From positions 4,216,001-4,280,000 of the forward strand of contig NZ_CP020892.1 in assembly GCF_002163625.1 (NCBI RefSeq): a stretch of DNA of 64,000 nt, written 5' to 3'. Of the stretch, positions 9,037-17,567 are shown in pieces. Both the position numbers and the translations under genes were made by a program. Below the pieces are notes generated by a model. The model saw nothing but the letters and a program-made list of their open reading frames with translations, was not told the origin of the DNA and searched no databases. Source of the stretch: Pseudomonas sp. M30-35. GTDB lineage: Bacteria; Pseudomonadota; Gammaproteobacteria; Pseudomonadales; Pseudomonadaceae. Every line of letters starts with the position of its first letter. The first letter of the stretch is position 1.

Positions 9037-9532
9037 GGATTTTCACGGGCGCGGATAATAGCACAAATTTTAACCAAACCCGACGACTAAGCTCAGGCTT
9101 TAGCTTCATAAATTCGTCTGGAGCGGTATGTCCACGCCCGGCATGCAAGAAAGCTTAGCCAACCCCGATTAGTCTGCACTGCAGCCAGACGAGCGCCGCG
9201 ACAGGACTTTTGTACTGCCCCCACCCAACCAAGCTTGAGTTTGCCCAAGGCACGCAACCATCGGTAACGGATGCTAGGTTGAGCTGCCGCTTCTGCGCCT
9301 CCCTGCTCAGCCTGTGTTACCCGACAAACGGTTGCGCAGAACTTTAGATCACTACCTCGCTCTTGCCAAAAAATCGACACTAGCAACCGTCCTACCCCAA
9401 GCGGCCATGCGTGCGAGCGAAGTGTTCGGGCCAGTAGCATTGCATCGCTCAATCAATAAGACACGCTTGGCCAATCCAGCACTCACAGCACAGCGGGTGC
9501 GGATGAATAAATTGGTCACAGAGGGCTGAGTT
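9037..9532. other. 496 bases without a recognisable gene, upstream of the GH3 operon
   Basis: Must contain the ygiQ promoter (minus strand) and the promoter of the GH3 operon (plus strand). A 119-codon frame on the minus strand (9093-9452) and a 71-codon frame on the plus strand (GTG at 9314 to 9529, ending three bases before the next gene's start) stay open, but neither product shows a domain or compositional pattern I recognise. The region could be a decayed gene, a dispersed non-coding repeat or a leader. I found no confident promoter. Confidence 0.5.
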
Positions 9533-10348
9533 GTGAAAATTCCAAGCGAATGCATCTACAGCAGCTTTATCGCGTTGCAGAATTTAAAAACAACCGATAC
9601 GCAGGCGATGTATGCAATTTATTCTAAGTTTTACCAGAACACCTCACACGCGATCTTTATCAATGACCTTCAGCATAAAACCGGTGCAATTGTTGCCCGC
9701 ACACGCAAAACAAAACGAATAATCGGCTTCTCAACCCTAACCATTTTTGACTGTGACCTGCACGGCAAGAGAATTCGCGGAATCTTTAGCGGCGATACAA
9801 TTGTTGAACCCGAGTACTGGGGCAGTCGCTGTCTGCATGTAGCGTTCTACAAGCAAATTCTCCTCGCTCGGCTACGCCATCCATTCACCCCCCTGTACTG
9901 GTATTTAATATCCAAGGGCTACAAAACCTACCTGCTACTGACACGCAACTTTTACGACTTCTATCCGAACCGGAATAAGCAGGACAACACGTTACGTGAT
10001 GTCGTTAGCGCCTTCAGCACACAACAGTACCCCGATGCATTCGACCCTGAACGCATGCTGCTTGACTTCGGCGTTGGCGCCCCGTGCCTCGAGGACGATA
10101 TTGCCAGAATCACCCCCGAGATTCGCGCCCAAGAACCTGATATTGCCTATTTTGAAGACTGCAATCCCAGCTGGCGAAAAGGCACTGAACTGCCCTGCAC
10201 AGGGGAAATTTCGTTCTCAGCGCTGATCAAGTATTGCTATCACCTTTCGCTAAAAGTGCTCAGGTTAAAACTCAAGGGCCGCGCCACAACCAAAGATCAA
10301 ACACGCCCAAGTATGCTCAAGAGCAGTACTGCTGGCCCCAAAATATGA
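9533..10348 (+). CDS. GNAT-like acyltransferase-fold protein, function unknown
   Basis: A 271-residue protein I do not recognise by name. Residues about 25-140 look like a GNAT N-acyltransferase fold: IIGFSTLTIF (63-72) fits a central beta strand, IRGIFSGDTIV (81-91) the following strand, then a helix (EYWGSRCLHVAFYKQILLA) and PLYWYLISKGYKTYLLL (120-136), which resembles the late strand-helix region of such enzymes. No signal peptide is present. The start is a GTG with GAGGG upstream. Its stop overlaps the start of the GH3 gene (ATGA), so the two are translationally coupled. Several 60-base lines I counted are 42-50% G+C, against 55-63% in lines counted from later operon and core genes, suggesting transfer. 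Confidence 0.55.
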   Translation: MKIPSECIYSSFIALQNLKTTDTQAMYAIYSKFYQNTSHAIFINDLQHKTGAIVARTRKTKRIIGFSTLTIFDCDLHGKRIRGIFSGDTIVEPEYWGSRCLHVAFYKQILLARLRHPFTPLYWYLISKGYKTYLLLTRNFYDFYPNRNKQDNTLRDVVSAFSTQQYPDAFDPERMLLDFGVGAPCLEDDIARITPEIRAQEPDIAYFEDCNPSWRKGTELPCTGEISFSALIKYCYHLSLKVLRLKLKGRATTKDQTRPSMLKSSTAGPKI

Positions 10349-11979
10349 CACGACTCCTCGCGAGCCGATTAGGTCATGGGCTCCTTAAAACGTTTATAAA
10401 ACGCGGCTTGCAGCGCTTCGAGCGTGAGGCGCCTAAACTCGAATCAATCCAACGGGGCATGTTACAAAAGTGGCTGCATAGCTATACCCGTTCATCATCA
10501 GGCAAGCATTCGCCTCTCAAAGCGGACGATGATTGGGAGCAATTCGGCAGCAAGCAGCCTTGCACGACCTACGACAGCTACCGAGATGCGATTGAGCGAC
10601 AGCGCAACCTACAAAGCCTCCACCTATTTGACAGCCCAATTAACCGCTACCAACCCACTAGCGGCTCGACCTCTGCAATAAAGTGGATTCCCTATACGCA
10701 GGCTTTTTTAGGCGAACTTGATCGGGCGATCACCCCCTGGATCGGTGACCTGTACCGGCAATTTCCGAACATTGCGCAAGGCAGCCATTACTGGTCGTTG
10801 TCCTGGATCCCAACCTCATTACGCGATGCTAGCAGCAGCGAACTGAATGACGACATGCAGCTCATGTCGCTCAGTAAACGGCTAATTGCAGGCCTCACCC
10901 AAACAGCGCCCACCTCTATTGCCCTGGCTAAAACAGCGGATGATTCACTGTTCGCGACACTCGCCTATTTAGCCGCTGATGAGCACCTCAGTGTGATCTC
11001 AATCTGGAGCCCTACTTTTGGCCTAGGCCTTCTCGAGCAACTGAGCATCTGCCGTGAAGAGCTTGCAGAGGTTCTTGAACGTGGTAGCTGGGGTGACCGA
11101 ATGGGGGCCATGGGTAGCCTGAACTGCCCTCAATCGCGCAAAACCGCGCAGCGTTTAAAAGCTTGGGATGGCGTCGCTGACCCTGCATTTTTTGCAGCGC
11201 TTTGGCCACACCTTGCACTCCTTAGCGCCTGGGATACCGCGGCGGCGGCGCCCTGGGCTCAGCGCCTTAAAAGAATGCTCGCGCATGCGCAGTTTCAGGG
11301 AAAGGGTTTATGGGCAACCGAGGGCGTGGTTAGCATTCCTGTACAAGGCCATTACCCATTGGCTTATCGCAGCCATGTGTATGAATTTGAAGACCTCGAA
11401 AATGGGCGAATTTTAGCCCCGTGGCAATTGCGCAAGGGGCAGCAGGTCATGCCCTTGCTGACCACCGGCAGCGGGTTTGCACGCTATCGTATGAATGACG
11501 TTTTGGAAGTTAGCCACCACTGGCGAACCTTGCCTTGCTTTACCTTTCTCGGCCGCAATGACGGCACTGATATGGTCGGCGAAAAGATCAGCGCTACGCT
11601 CGCACAAACAATAATTGACAGCCTGACCTACTGCGACTTGCTCCCCATCACTCTACTTGCCCTAAGCGATAGCGGCGCAGGCAAGCCCGGTTATGCCTTA
11701 TTGATTGAAGGTCAGGCAGACGCGACCTCCGTGCCCATCACGACCCTTGCATCCCAGCTTGAGCATGCACTCCTGGATAACTTCCATTACCGCTTAGCGC
11801 GGGATCTTGGCCAGCTTGCACAAGCACGCTGCATCAGTTTGCCTAACATGCGCCAAATCTATCTAGAACAATCTCGCGTGCGCGGAATGCTTGAGGGGAA
11901 CATAAAACTCGAAGCGCTGAGGCACTGGTCCGGCCCACTACCAATAGAACTCCGCCAAGCACTACAGGCAACCCAGTGA
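10345..11979 (+). CDS. GH3-family acyl-adenylating enzyme (acyl acid amido synthetase-like)
   Basis: A 544-residue member of the GH3 family. Plant GH3 enzymes activate acids such as jasmonate or auxin with ATP and join them to amino acids; bacterial members are mostly uncharacterised. The three ATP-binding motifs are visible: TSGSTSAIKWIP (105-116, phosphate loop), WATEGVVSIP (323-332) and YRMNDVLEV (381-389), followed by GRNDGTDMVGEKIS (403-416), which matches the hinge before the C-terminal lid domain. The start is placed at the ATG that overlaps the previous stop (ATGA); an upstream in-frame ATG at 10234 lies inside the previous gene. The end overlaps the next gene by GTGA. Substrate acid and acceptor are unknown. 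Confidence 0.82.
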   Translation: MTRLLASRLGHGLLKTFIKRGLQRFEREAPKLESIQRGMLQKWLHSYTRSSSGKHSPLKADDDWEQFGSKQPCTTYDSYRDAIERQRNLQSLHLFDSPINRYQPTSGSTSAIKWIPYTQAFLGELDRAITPWIGDLYRQFPNIAQGSHYWSLSWIPTSLRDASSSELNDDMQLMSLSKRLIAGLTQTAPTSIALAKTADDSLFATLAYLAADEHLSVISIWSPTFGLGLLEQLSICREELAEVLERGSWGDRMGAMGSLNCPQSRKTAQRLKAWDGVADPAFFAALWPHLALLSAWDTAAAAPWAQRLKRMLAHAQFQGKGLWATEGVVSIPVQGHYPLAYRSHVYEFEDLENGRILAPWQLRKGQQVMPLLTTGSGFARYRMNDVLEVSHHWRTLPCFTFLGRNDGTDMVGEKISATLAQTIIDSLTYCDLLPITLLALSDSGAGKPGYALLIEGQADATSVPITTLASQLEHALLDNFHYRLARDLGQLAQARCISLPNMRQIYLEQSRVRGMLEGNIKLEALRHWSGPLPIELRQALQATQ

Positions 11980-13082
11980 ATAAAGAAATGGAAATTCAAA
12001 CCCGCCTTGCCACTGCCCAAGACAACACCGCCCTTATGGCACTGCTCAAACGCACGCCACAAATGGGCAGTATCACCCTGACATTTGAGCGAGAACCCAA
12101 TTTTTTTGCCGGCGCGCTCGTGAGTTGCGAGCATGAACATGTACTCGTTGCTGAGGACCTGAATACCCCTGGCGTACTCATTGCCATGATTGATATTGGT
12201 CTGCGCCGGCAGTACATCGACGGAAAAATTGAAGCAGTCAGGTACTTTCATGACTTACGCGTTGCCCCTGAAGCGCGTGGAGGAAAGGCTTTAAAGTCGC
12301 TGTTTCTGGCCATTGCCGACCATACCCATGCTCAAGATGAATGGATGGAGGCTGTGGTTTTAGAAGAGAACCTTATTCCACTAGGCATCATTGATCGGGG
12401 TCGATCCTGGCTGCCGAACGTCTATCCAGGTGGACGCGTCATCACCAGTTTAATACCTGCCCAGAAACGAAAAACTGTAATCACCAACAACCTGACAATC
12501 CGCGCAGCAACCCCAGGCGATGCGACTCTGCTACAACAATTGTGGGATGAAGCCAGCCACCGTCAGGGGTTCCCACTTTATAACGTCAATGACCTGCTCG
12601 CCGGCAGTGGCTATTACCGAGGGATAAAGATCAATAGCTACCTGATTGCCTTCATCAACGGTAAAGCCGTTGGCACTGTCGGCATGTGGGATCAGAAACC
12701 TTTCAAGCAAACACGCGTAACCCGTTACACGCCCTGGCTGGCTGCGTCACGCCTACCTTATAACCTGTACAGCATGCTATTCGGCGGTATACACCTGCCG
12801 CCGCCAGGCAGTTGCTTCGACTACTTGACGCTACATAGCCTGACGGTTGATCAAGATAACCCGGAGGTATTTACAGCACTGCTCGATTACGTGATTGAGC
12901 ATCACCTCCCCCCCAAACAAAGTCTTGTCTGTGGGTTCTTTGACAACCACCCTCTGGAAGCCGCGCTTGAGGCATATAAACGCCAAAAGCTGTATAGCCG
13001 CCACCTTCTAATGAGTTACCAACAAGACCCAAGTGAATCGCAGAATTCCACCGTACGTCACGTTGAGATCGCTCGCCTGTGA
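11976..13082 (+). CDS. Tandem-GNAT N-acyltransferase
   Basis: A 368-residue soluble protein with two GNAT-like halves. The first (about residues 5-155) contains RYFHDLRVAPEARGGKALK, which corresponds to the acyl-CoA-binding strand-loop-helix but with the usual RGxGxG/A pattern altered. The second (about 170-350) begins with LTIRAATPGDATLLQQLWDE, a typical GNAT first strand and helix, and includes YLIAFINGKAVGTVGMW. The start is a GTG overlapping the GH3 stop (GTGA); an in-frame ATG four codons later is an alternative. A run of seven C at 12908-12914 lies in the coding sequence. The operon context suggests it acylates the GH3 product or its precursor; this is inference. Confidence 0.7.
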   Translation: MNKEMEIQTRLATAQDNTALMALLKRTPQMGSITLTFEREPNFFAGALVSCEHEHVLVAEDLNTPGVLIAMIDIGLRRQYIDGKIEAVRYFHDLRVAPEARGGKALKSLFLAIADHTHAQDEWMEAVVLEENLIPLGIIDRGRSWLPNVYPGGRVITSLIPAQKRKTVITNNLTIRAATPGDATLLQQLWDEASHRQGFPLYNVNDLLAGSGYYRGIKINSYLIAFINGKAVGTVGMWDQKPFKQTRVTRYTPWLAASRLPYNLYSMLFGGIHLPPPGSCFDYLTLHSLTVDQDNPEVFTALLDYVIEHHLPPKQSLVCGFFDNHPLEAALEAYKRQKLYSRHLLMSYQQDPSESQNSTVRHVEIARL

Positions 13083-14179
13083 ACGTCAGCCTGAGTGAGC
13101 CACCTGCTGATTCATCAATGTTTACAGAGGTGTCCCCTGACGCCTATCAAATGAATCGCAAGACGCAGACGCGACTTGCCGTATTTGCCAGTTTTTTAGC
13201 GCTGGTAGCAGTAGCCTATGCGAGCTACTGGCTGCTTCATTTGCGTTTTATCGAAAGCACAGACAATGCCTACGTACGAGCCGATACCGTAATTATTTCT
13301 AGCCAGCTCGCCGGACGCATAGATCAAGTCCGTGTCAATGACAACCAGTGGGTTGAGGCAGGGGAGACCCTTGCACACATTGAAGATGCAGACTTCAAAT
13401 TCAATGTTGTGCGCAGCGAAACACAGATTGCAAATCTTGGCGTACAGCTAGATGACTTAAGCAATCAGGGTGATCAGCAACTCGCCAGCATTGAAGCGCA
13501 ACAAGCGGCAATTCGTGCCAGTCAAGCAGAGTTAAAGCGCCATCAGCAAAACCTGGAGCGTATCCGTAAAATGCGCACCAATGGGTTTGCATCTGAGCAA
13601 GCCCTCTCCTCCTTATCGGCCAATGTAGCCGTGGCGCAAGCCAGGCTTGATCAAGCCAAATCAGCACTTAAAGGCCAGAAAATAGCCTTAGCGCAGCTCG
13701 ACAACCGCCGCCAACAACTAAAAACACAAATCACGGGCCGCAAAAACGAACTGCACTTGGCCGAGCTCAACCTATCCCGCACAACGCTCACCGCTCCTGT
13801 TGCAGGCAGAGTTGGCAATCGCTCACTTAACCTGGGGGAATATGTGCGCCCTGGTGAAGCATTGCTATCCCTGGTGCCGCAAACCAAGTGGATACAGGCA
13901 AACTTTAAAGAAACCCAAATTGACTCAATGCGTAAAGGCTACAAAGCTCAGCTACGCTTCGATGCCCTACCCAACCTGGTTATTGAAGGTGTCATCGATA
14001 GTCTGCAACCCGCTACAGGATCTCAATTCAGCCTGCTACCGCCGGACAATGCCACAGGCAACTTCACTAAAGTGATCCAGCGGGTCCCCGTAAAAATCCT
14101 GCTTCCAGAAGATTTTACCGAGCTGGAACAAATACGCCCCGGCCTCTCAGTAGAGGTGGCTGTTGATCGACGCCAATAG
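13079..14179 (+). CDS. EmrA/HlyD-type membrane fusion protein of an efflux pump
   Basis: A 366-residue periplasmic adaptor of the HlyD/EmrA family, linking an inner-membrane exporter to an outer-membrane channel. A single membrane segment lies at about residues 30-50, followed by the hallmark FIESTDNAYVRADTV and SQLAGRIDQVRVNDNQWV (lipoyl half-motif), a long alanine- and glutamine-rich coiled coil (about 95-215), the second lipoyl half TTLTAPVAGRVGNRSLNLG and a beta-barrel domain. The start is a GTG in a GTGA overlap with the previous stop; the ATG 13 codons later is possible. No TolC-like gene is present nearby, so it would use a channel encoded elsewhere. Confidence 0.9.
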   Translation: MNVSLSEPPADSSMFTEVSPDAYQMNRKTQTRLAVFASFLALVAVAYASYWLLHLRFIESTDNAYVRADTVIISSQLAGRIDQVRVNDNQWVEAGETLAHIEDADFKFNVVRSETQIANLGVQLDDLSNQGDQQLASIEAQQAAIRASQAELKRHQQNLERIRKMRTNGFASEQALSSLSANVAVAQARLDQAKSALKGQKIALAQLDNRRQQLKTQITGRKNELHLAELNLSRTTLTAPVAGRVGNRSLNLGEYVRPGEALLSLVPQTKWIQANFKETQIDSMRKGYKAQLRFDALPNLVIEGVIDSLQPATGSQFSLLPPDNATGNFTKVIQRVPVKILLPEDFTELEQIRPGLSVEVAVDRRQ

Positions 14180-15716
14180 CACCTCAGCATCCTTGCAAGA
14201 ACCTAGCTTCCGCGACTGGATAGCCGTGCTCAGCACCATGTTGGGCGCGTTTATGGCGGTTATCGACATCCTGATCACCAACGCCTCACTGAAAGAAATT
14301 CAATCCGCTTTAGGTGCAACCATCGCCGAAGGATCATGGATATCAACGGCCTACCTGGTTGCAGAAATCATCATCATTCCCCTCACCGTATGGCTCGGTG
14401 ATCTATTGGGTAAACGCCGTTTAACAATATGGCTGACAGTTGGTTTTATTGGCTCTTCCCTGCTGTGCTCTCTCGCTTGGTCGCTCAACAGCATGATTGT
14501 CTTTCGTGCATTCCAGGGTCTGTGTGGCGGGGCCTTTATTCCACTGGCGTTCAGCATGGTACTTACCCATTTGCCTGCACATCGGCGCCCAACCGGCATG
14601 GCTCTGTTTGCCGTAACTGCAACATTTGCCCCCGCAATAGGCCCTACCATTGGCGGCTGGCTGACTGAGACTCTAGGCTGGCAGTACTTGTTCTATATCA
14701 ACATTCCGCCTGGAATGCTGATGATCACGGGCTTGATGTACGGCCTTAAAAAACAACCCATCAATTGGAAACTTCTGGGTCAAGCAGACTACGCAGGCAT
14801 ATGCACCATGGCGGTTGGTTTAGCAGCGCTGCAGATATTTCTGGAGGAAGGTTATCGCAGCGACTGGTTCAGCTCACGCATGATCGTAGTCCTAGCGATT
14901 GTTGCGTTTATCAGCCTCGGCGCATTTATTATTATTCAGCTGTCTCGCGACAACCCGTTACTCAATTTACGCATATTGAAAAACCGTAATTTTTTCCTGA
15001 GCTGTATTGCCACCGTTGGCCTGGGCATCGGACTGTACGGTTCAATCTATGCGTTACCGCTGTATATGTCGCAAATTCAGGGCAACAATCCACTGCAGAT
15101 TGGCCGGTTAATCATGTGGATGGGCCTTCCACAACTGGCGATAATTCCTTGCGTCCCCCTGCTCATGCGCGTTATTGACCCGCGCATACTCTGCGCCATT
15201 GGTTTTATGCTGTTTGGCTATGCAAGTTTTCTTAGTGGCTCGCTAAACCCAGATATGGGCGGTGAGCAATTGCTGCATATTCAGCTAATTCGCGCCGTTG
15301 GCCAGCCATTAATCCTGATCACCTCATCCCTGATTGCAACCAGCTATATCGAGCCCAAAGATGCTGGCGCAGCATCAGCGTTGTTCAACATCATCCGAAA
15401 TCTCACTGGCGCCATTTTCATTGCACTGCTGGTGACCATGCTGCAAAACGATACCAGCCGCAATTATGAGTATTTACGTGAGTCATTCAGTAGCCCTAAC
15501 CCGCAAGCACTCAGCCGCTTGCAATGGCTGACTGACAGGCTGGGTAGCGCTGACCGGGCTCTGGCAATAGTCGTCGAGCAAACCCGCGAGCAGGCCTCTA
15601 TCCTGGCTTACAACGAAGCATTCCACATCATGGGCGTTGCCCTGGTAATCAGTGTGCTTGCGATGTTTTTTACCCGCAGGCTTCCGACAGGATTGAAAGC
15701 CGGCGGAGCGCATTAA
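14163..15716 (+). CDS. EmrB/QacA-type major facilitator exporter (DHA2)
   Basis: A 517-residue proton-driven drug exporter of the DHA2 family with 14 predicted membrane helices. It shows the family's motif C pattern around FAVTATFAPAIGPTIGGWL, the motif A-like WLGDLLGKRRL and the early MLGAFMAVIDILITNASL. It pairs with the EmrA-like gene, overlapping it by 17 bases. The best start is a TTG at 14163 with AGAGGTGG just upstream; later GTG and ATG codons fall at the first helix and would truncate it. As the last gene of the operon it most likely exports the product of the GH3 and GNAT enzymes, or a toxic acid after conjugation. No clear terminator separates it from the convergent alr. Confidence 0.92.
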   Translation: MIDANSTSASLQEPSFRDWIAVLSTMLGAFMAVIDILITNASLKEIQSALGATIAEGSWISTAYLVAEIIIIPLTVWLGDLLGKRRLTIWLTVGFIGSSLLCSLAWSLNSMIVFRAFQGLCGGAFIPLAFSMVLTHLPAHRRPTGMALFAVTATFAPAIGPTIGGWLTETLGWQYLFYINIPPGMLMITGLMYGLKKQPINWKLLGQADYAGICTMAVGLAALQIFLEEGYRSDWFSSRMIVVLAIVAFISLGAFIIIQLSRDNPLLNLRILKNRNFFLSCIATVGLGIGLYGSIYALPLYMSQIQGNNPLQIGRLIMWMGLPQLAIIPCVPLLMRVIDPRILCAIGFMLFGYASFLSGSLNPDMGGEQLLHIQLIRAVGQPLILITSSLIATSYIEPKDAGAASALFNIIRNLTGAIFIALLVTMLQNDTSRNYEYLRESFSSPNPQALSRLQWLTDRLGSADRALAIVVEQTREQASILAYNEAFHIMGVALVISVLAMFFTRRLPTGLKAGGAH

Positions 15717-15814
15717 ACTCAATACGGGCCAGCACCCTTTCAAGCGACCTTACGCTGGCAAGCCCAAATTAGCCGGGGGCGAAACCCACTGTCCATGCCT
15801 TAACGCAGCCGCTA

Positions 15815-16894
15815 TTAGTCATTCAGGTAGCGTCGCGGCACCCGCGCCGTGACTTTGGTCAACAGCTCATAACCAATGGTGCCCGCACCCTGAGCCACTT
15901 CATCGACGGGCAACTGCTTACCCCACAACTCCACCGAGTCGCCAATAGCAGGTGCGGTTAAATCAGTCAGATCGACCGTCAACATATCCATCGAAACCCG
16001 GCCGATCAGGGGTACACGCTGGCCATTGACGACTGCCTCTGTGCCCGGCGGAGCATGCCGAGGATAACCGTCGGCATAACCGCAACTCACGGTACCTATT
16101 ACCGAGTCTCGCGAGGCTATCCAGCTGGCGCCGTATCCAACCGACTCGCCCTTGGCGACCCGCCGCACGGCAATCAGCTGCGCGGTCAGAGTCATCACCG
16201 GCTCAAGCCCAAGTTCGGCGACGCTTAAATCCGCAAAGGGTGTGGCGCCATAGAGCATGATGCCGGGACGCAGCCAATCCATGTGCGCAGCAGGGATAGT
16301 CAGAATCGCCGCAGAATTGGCCAGCGAACGTTGATTGAAATCCAGATCAAGCACATCAAGGAAGCACTCAAGCTGACGCTCCGTCAGCTCATGGCCACGC
16401 TCATCTGCGCAGGCAAAGTGGCTCATCAGGTTTAGCTCATTGCAGTGGCGACTGTCACGCAAAGCCTGGTGCGCCGCACGCAGCTCAGTGCTATCAAAAC
16501 CCAGACGATGCATGCCGCTGTCGAGCTTTAGCCATATGTTCAGCGATTGCCCTTCAGGAGCGCCAAGCACGGCAGCCAATTGCTGGTTGTTTTGCACCGC
16601 GATGTCCAGCCGCAATTGTTGCGCCAGTTGCACCTCGACGGTTTCAAAACAGCCTTCGAGCAGCAGTATTCGTGCCTGCCCGTGCATGGCGCGTACCTGT
16701 GCGGCCTCTTCCAGGCTGGCAACTGCAAACCCGTCGGCAATGTCATGCAACGCCGTAACCACCTCACGCACCCCGTGGCCATAGGCATTGGCCTTGACCA
16801 CGGCAAATGCCTCACGCCCCGGCGCGCAGCGCTTGGCGACAGCGTAGTTATGGCAAACGGCATTCAAATCGATGGTGGCAACAAGCGGGCGCAT
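15815..16894 (-). CDS. alr: Alanine racemase
   Basis: A 359-residue pyridoxal-phosphate enzyme making D-alanine for peptidoglycan. The PLP lysine is in AFAVVKANAYGHG near residue 33, the catalytic tyrosine in the SVGYGASW segment, and SRVSMDMLTVDLT-type sequence (RVSMDMLTVDL) follows. The start at 16894 (MRPLVATIDLNA) is chosen because it matches the family length and GGAG lies seven bases upstream; the open frame extends 11 codons further without support. It lies between the GH3 operon and the VOC gene, whereas in P. aeruginosa, from memory, a sensor-type gene separates it from ygiQ. Confidence 0.96.
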   Translation of the reverse strand: MRPLVATIDLNAVCHNYAVAKRCAPGREAFAVVKANAYGHGVREVVTALHDIADGFAVASLEEAAQVRAMHGQARILLLEGCFETVEVQLAQQLRLDIAVQNNQQLAAVLGAPEGQSLNIWLKLDSGMHRLGFDSTELRAAHQALRDSRHCNELNLMSHFACADERGHELTERQLECFLDVLDLDFNQRSLANSAAILTIPAAHMDWLRPGIMLYGATPFADLSVAELGLEPVMTLTAQLIAVRRVAKGESVGYGASWIASRDSVIGTVSCGYADGYPRHAPPGTEAVVNGQRVPLIGRVSMDMLTVDLTDLTAPAIGDSVELWGKQLPVDEVAQGAGTIGYELLTKVTARVPRRYLND

Positions 16895-17036
16895 GGCAAA
16901 GCTCCACAGCAGATGAAAGCCGAGCATCTTAAACCTCAGTCCTCAACCTGCAAGCACTAGGTAATCAGCCCACTTGTACGGATCCACAAGACACTCAATA
17001 GTTGGCGAATTAAATTTTATCGCTCAACGCTGACAA

Positions 17037-17060
17037 CTACTGACACTAGGCTGTCAGTAG
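17037..17060. promoter_or_regulatory. 24-bp palindrome, likely operator of the WYL regulator
   Basis: Arms CTACTGACA (17037-17045) and TGTCAGTAG (17052-17060) are exact reverse complements around a six-base spacer. It lies about 85 bases before the VOC gene, which is followed by a WYL-type regulator, so autoregulation through this site is a reasonable inference. It could also affect the divergent alr. Confidence 0.6.
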
Positions 17061-17145
17061 CACTGCTCTAGAGTCAGCTTCACAGGCTAACACGCACCAT
17101 CAGAGACTGCCGTTGCCTGCCCCCTGACCTTCAAGGAAAGAGCAA

Positions 17146-17511
17146 ATGAATGCGATCAACTGGTTTGAACTTTTTGTCAGTAACTTCGAGCGCGCCCGAG
17201 ACTTTTATGAACGCGCACTGGCAATGCCTCTACAAGAAATGGAGAGCGCCGGCGGGCGCATGGCCGTGTTCCCCTATGCACAAGACAGCGGTGTTGGTGG
17301 CTGCCTGAGCGAATCTGCCGAGCAGCAAAGCGGTATTGGCGGAACTCGGGTGTACCTGAACGTCGAAGGCAATCTGGATGAAGTGGTGAGCCGAGTCCCC
17401 TCGGCCGGCGGAGTGATTATTCATAGCAAGATGTCCATCGCGCCCCATGGCTACATTGCTGTGATAAAAGATAGCGAAGGCAACGAGGTGGGTCTGCACA
17501 GCATGACCTGA
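17146..17511 (+). CDS. VOC-family (glyoxalase/bleomycin-resistance fold) protein
   Basis: A 121-residue single-domain vicinal-oxygen-chelate protein. It has the repeating beta-alpha-beta pattern with NWFELFVSNFERARDFYERAL at the start, RVYLNVEGNLDEVVSRV in the middle and the C-terminal IKDSEGNEVGLHS, where the glutamate pattern of metal-binding members is usual. The substrate is unknown. It is preceded by GGAAAGAGC as ribosome binding site and followed after 56 bases by the YafY-type regulator, a pairing seen repeatedly in proteobacteria, which suggests the regulator controls this gene. Confidence 0.85.
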   Translation: MNAINWFELFVSNFERARDFYERALAMPLQEMESAGGRMAVFPYAQDSGVGGCLSESAEQQSGIGGTRVYLNVEGNLDEVVSRVPSAGGVIIHSKMSIAPHGYIAVIKDSEGNEVGLHSMT

Positions 17512-17567
17512 CTGTGCCACGCCAGGCGCGCAGCAGCACGCCTGGCAACCCAAACACCAGAGGAAAC

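Noticed and set aside
9093..9452. 119-codon minus-strand frame upstream of the GH3 operon
   Set aside because: Product has no recognisable domain, no clear ribosome binding site and an odd Trp/Arg/Cys-rich composition; kept only as part of the intergenic description.
9314..9529. 71-codon plus-strand frame ending three bases before the operon's first gene
   Set aside because: Position is suggestive of coupling but the sequence shows no domain; it may be a leader or chance, not supported as a gene.
15730..15766. GCCAGC/GCTGGC inverted repeat after the EmrB-like gene as terminator
   Set aside because: Only six pairs with a loop of more than 20 bases and no T run.
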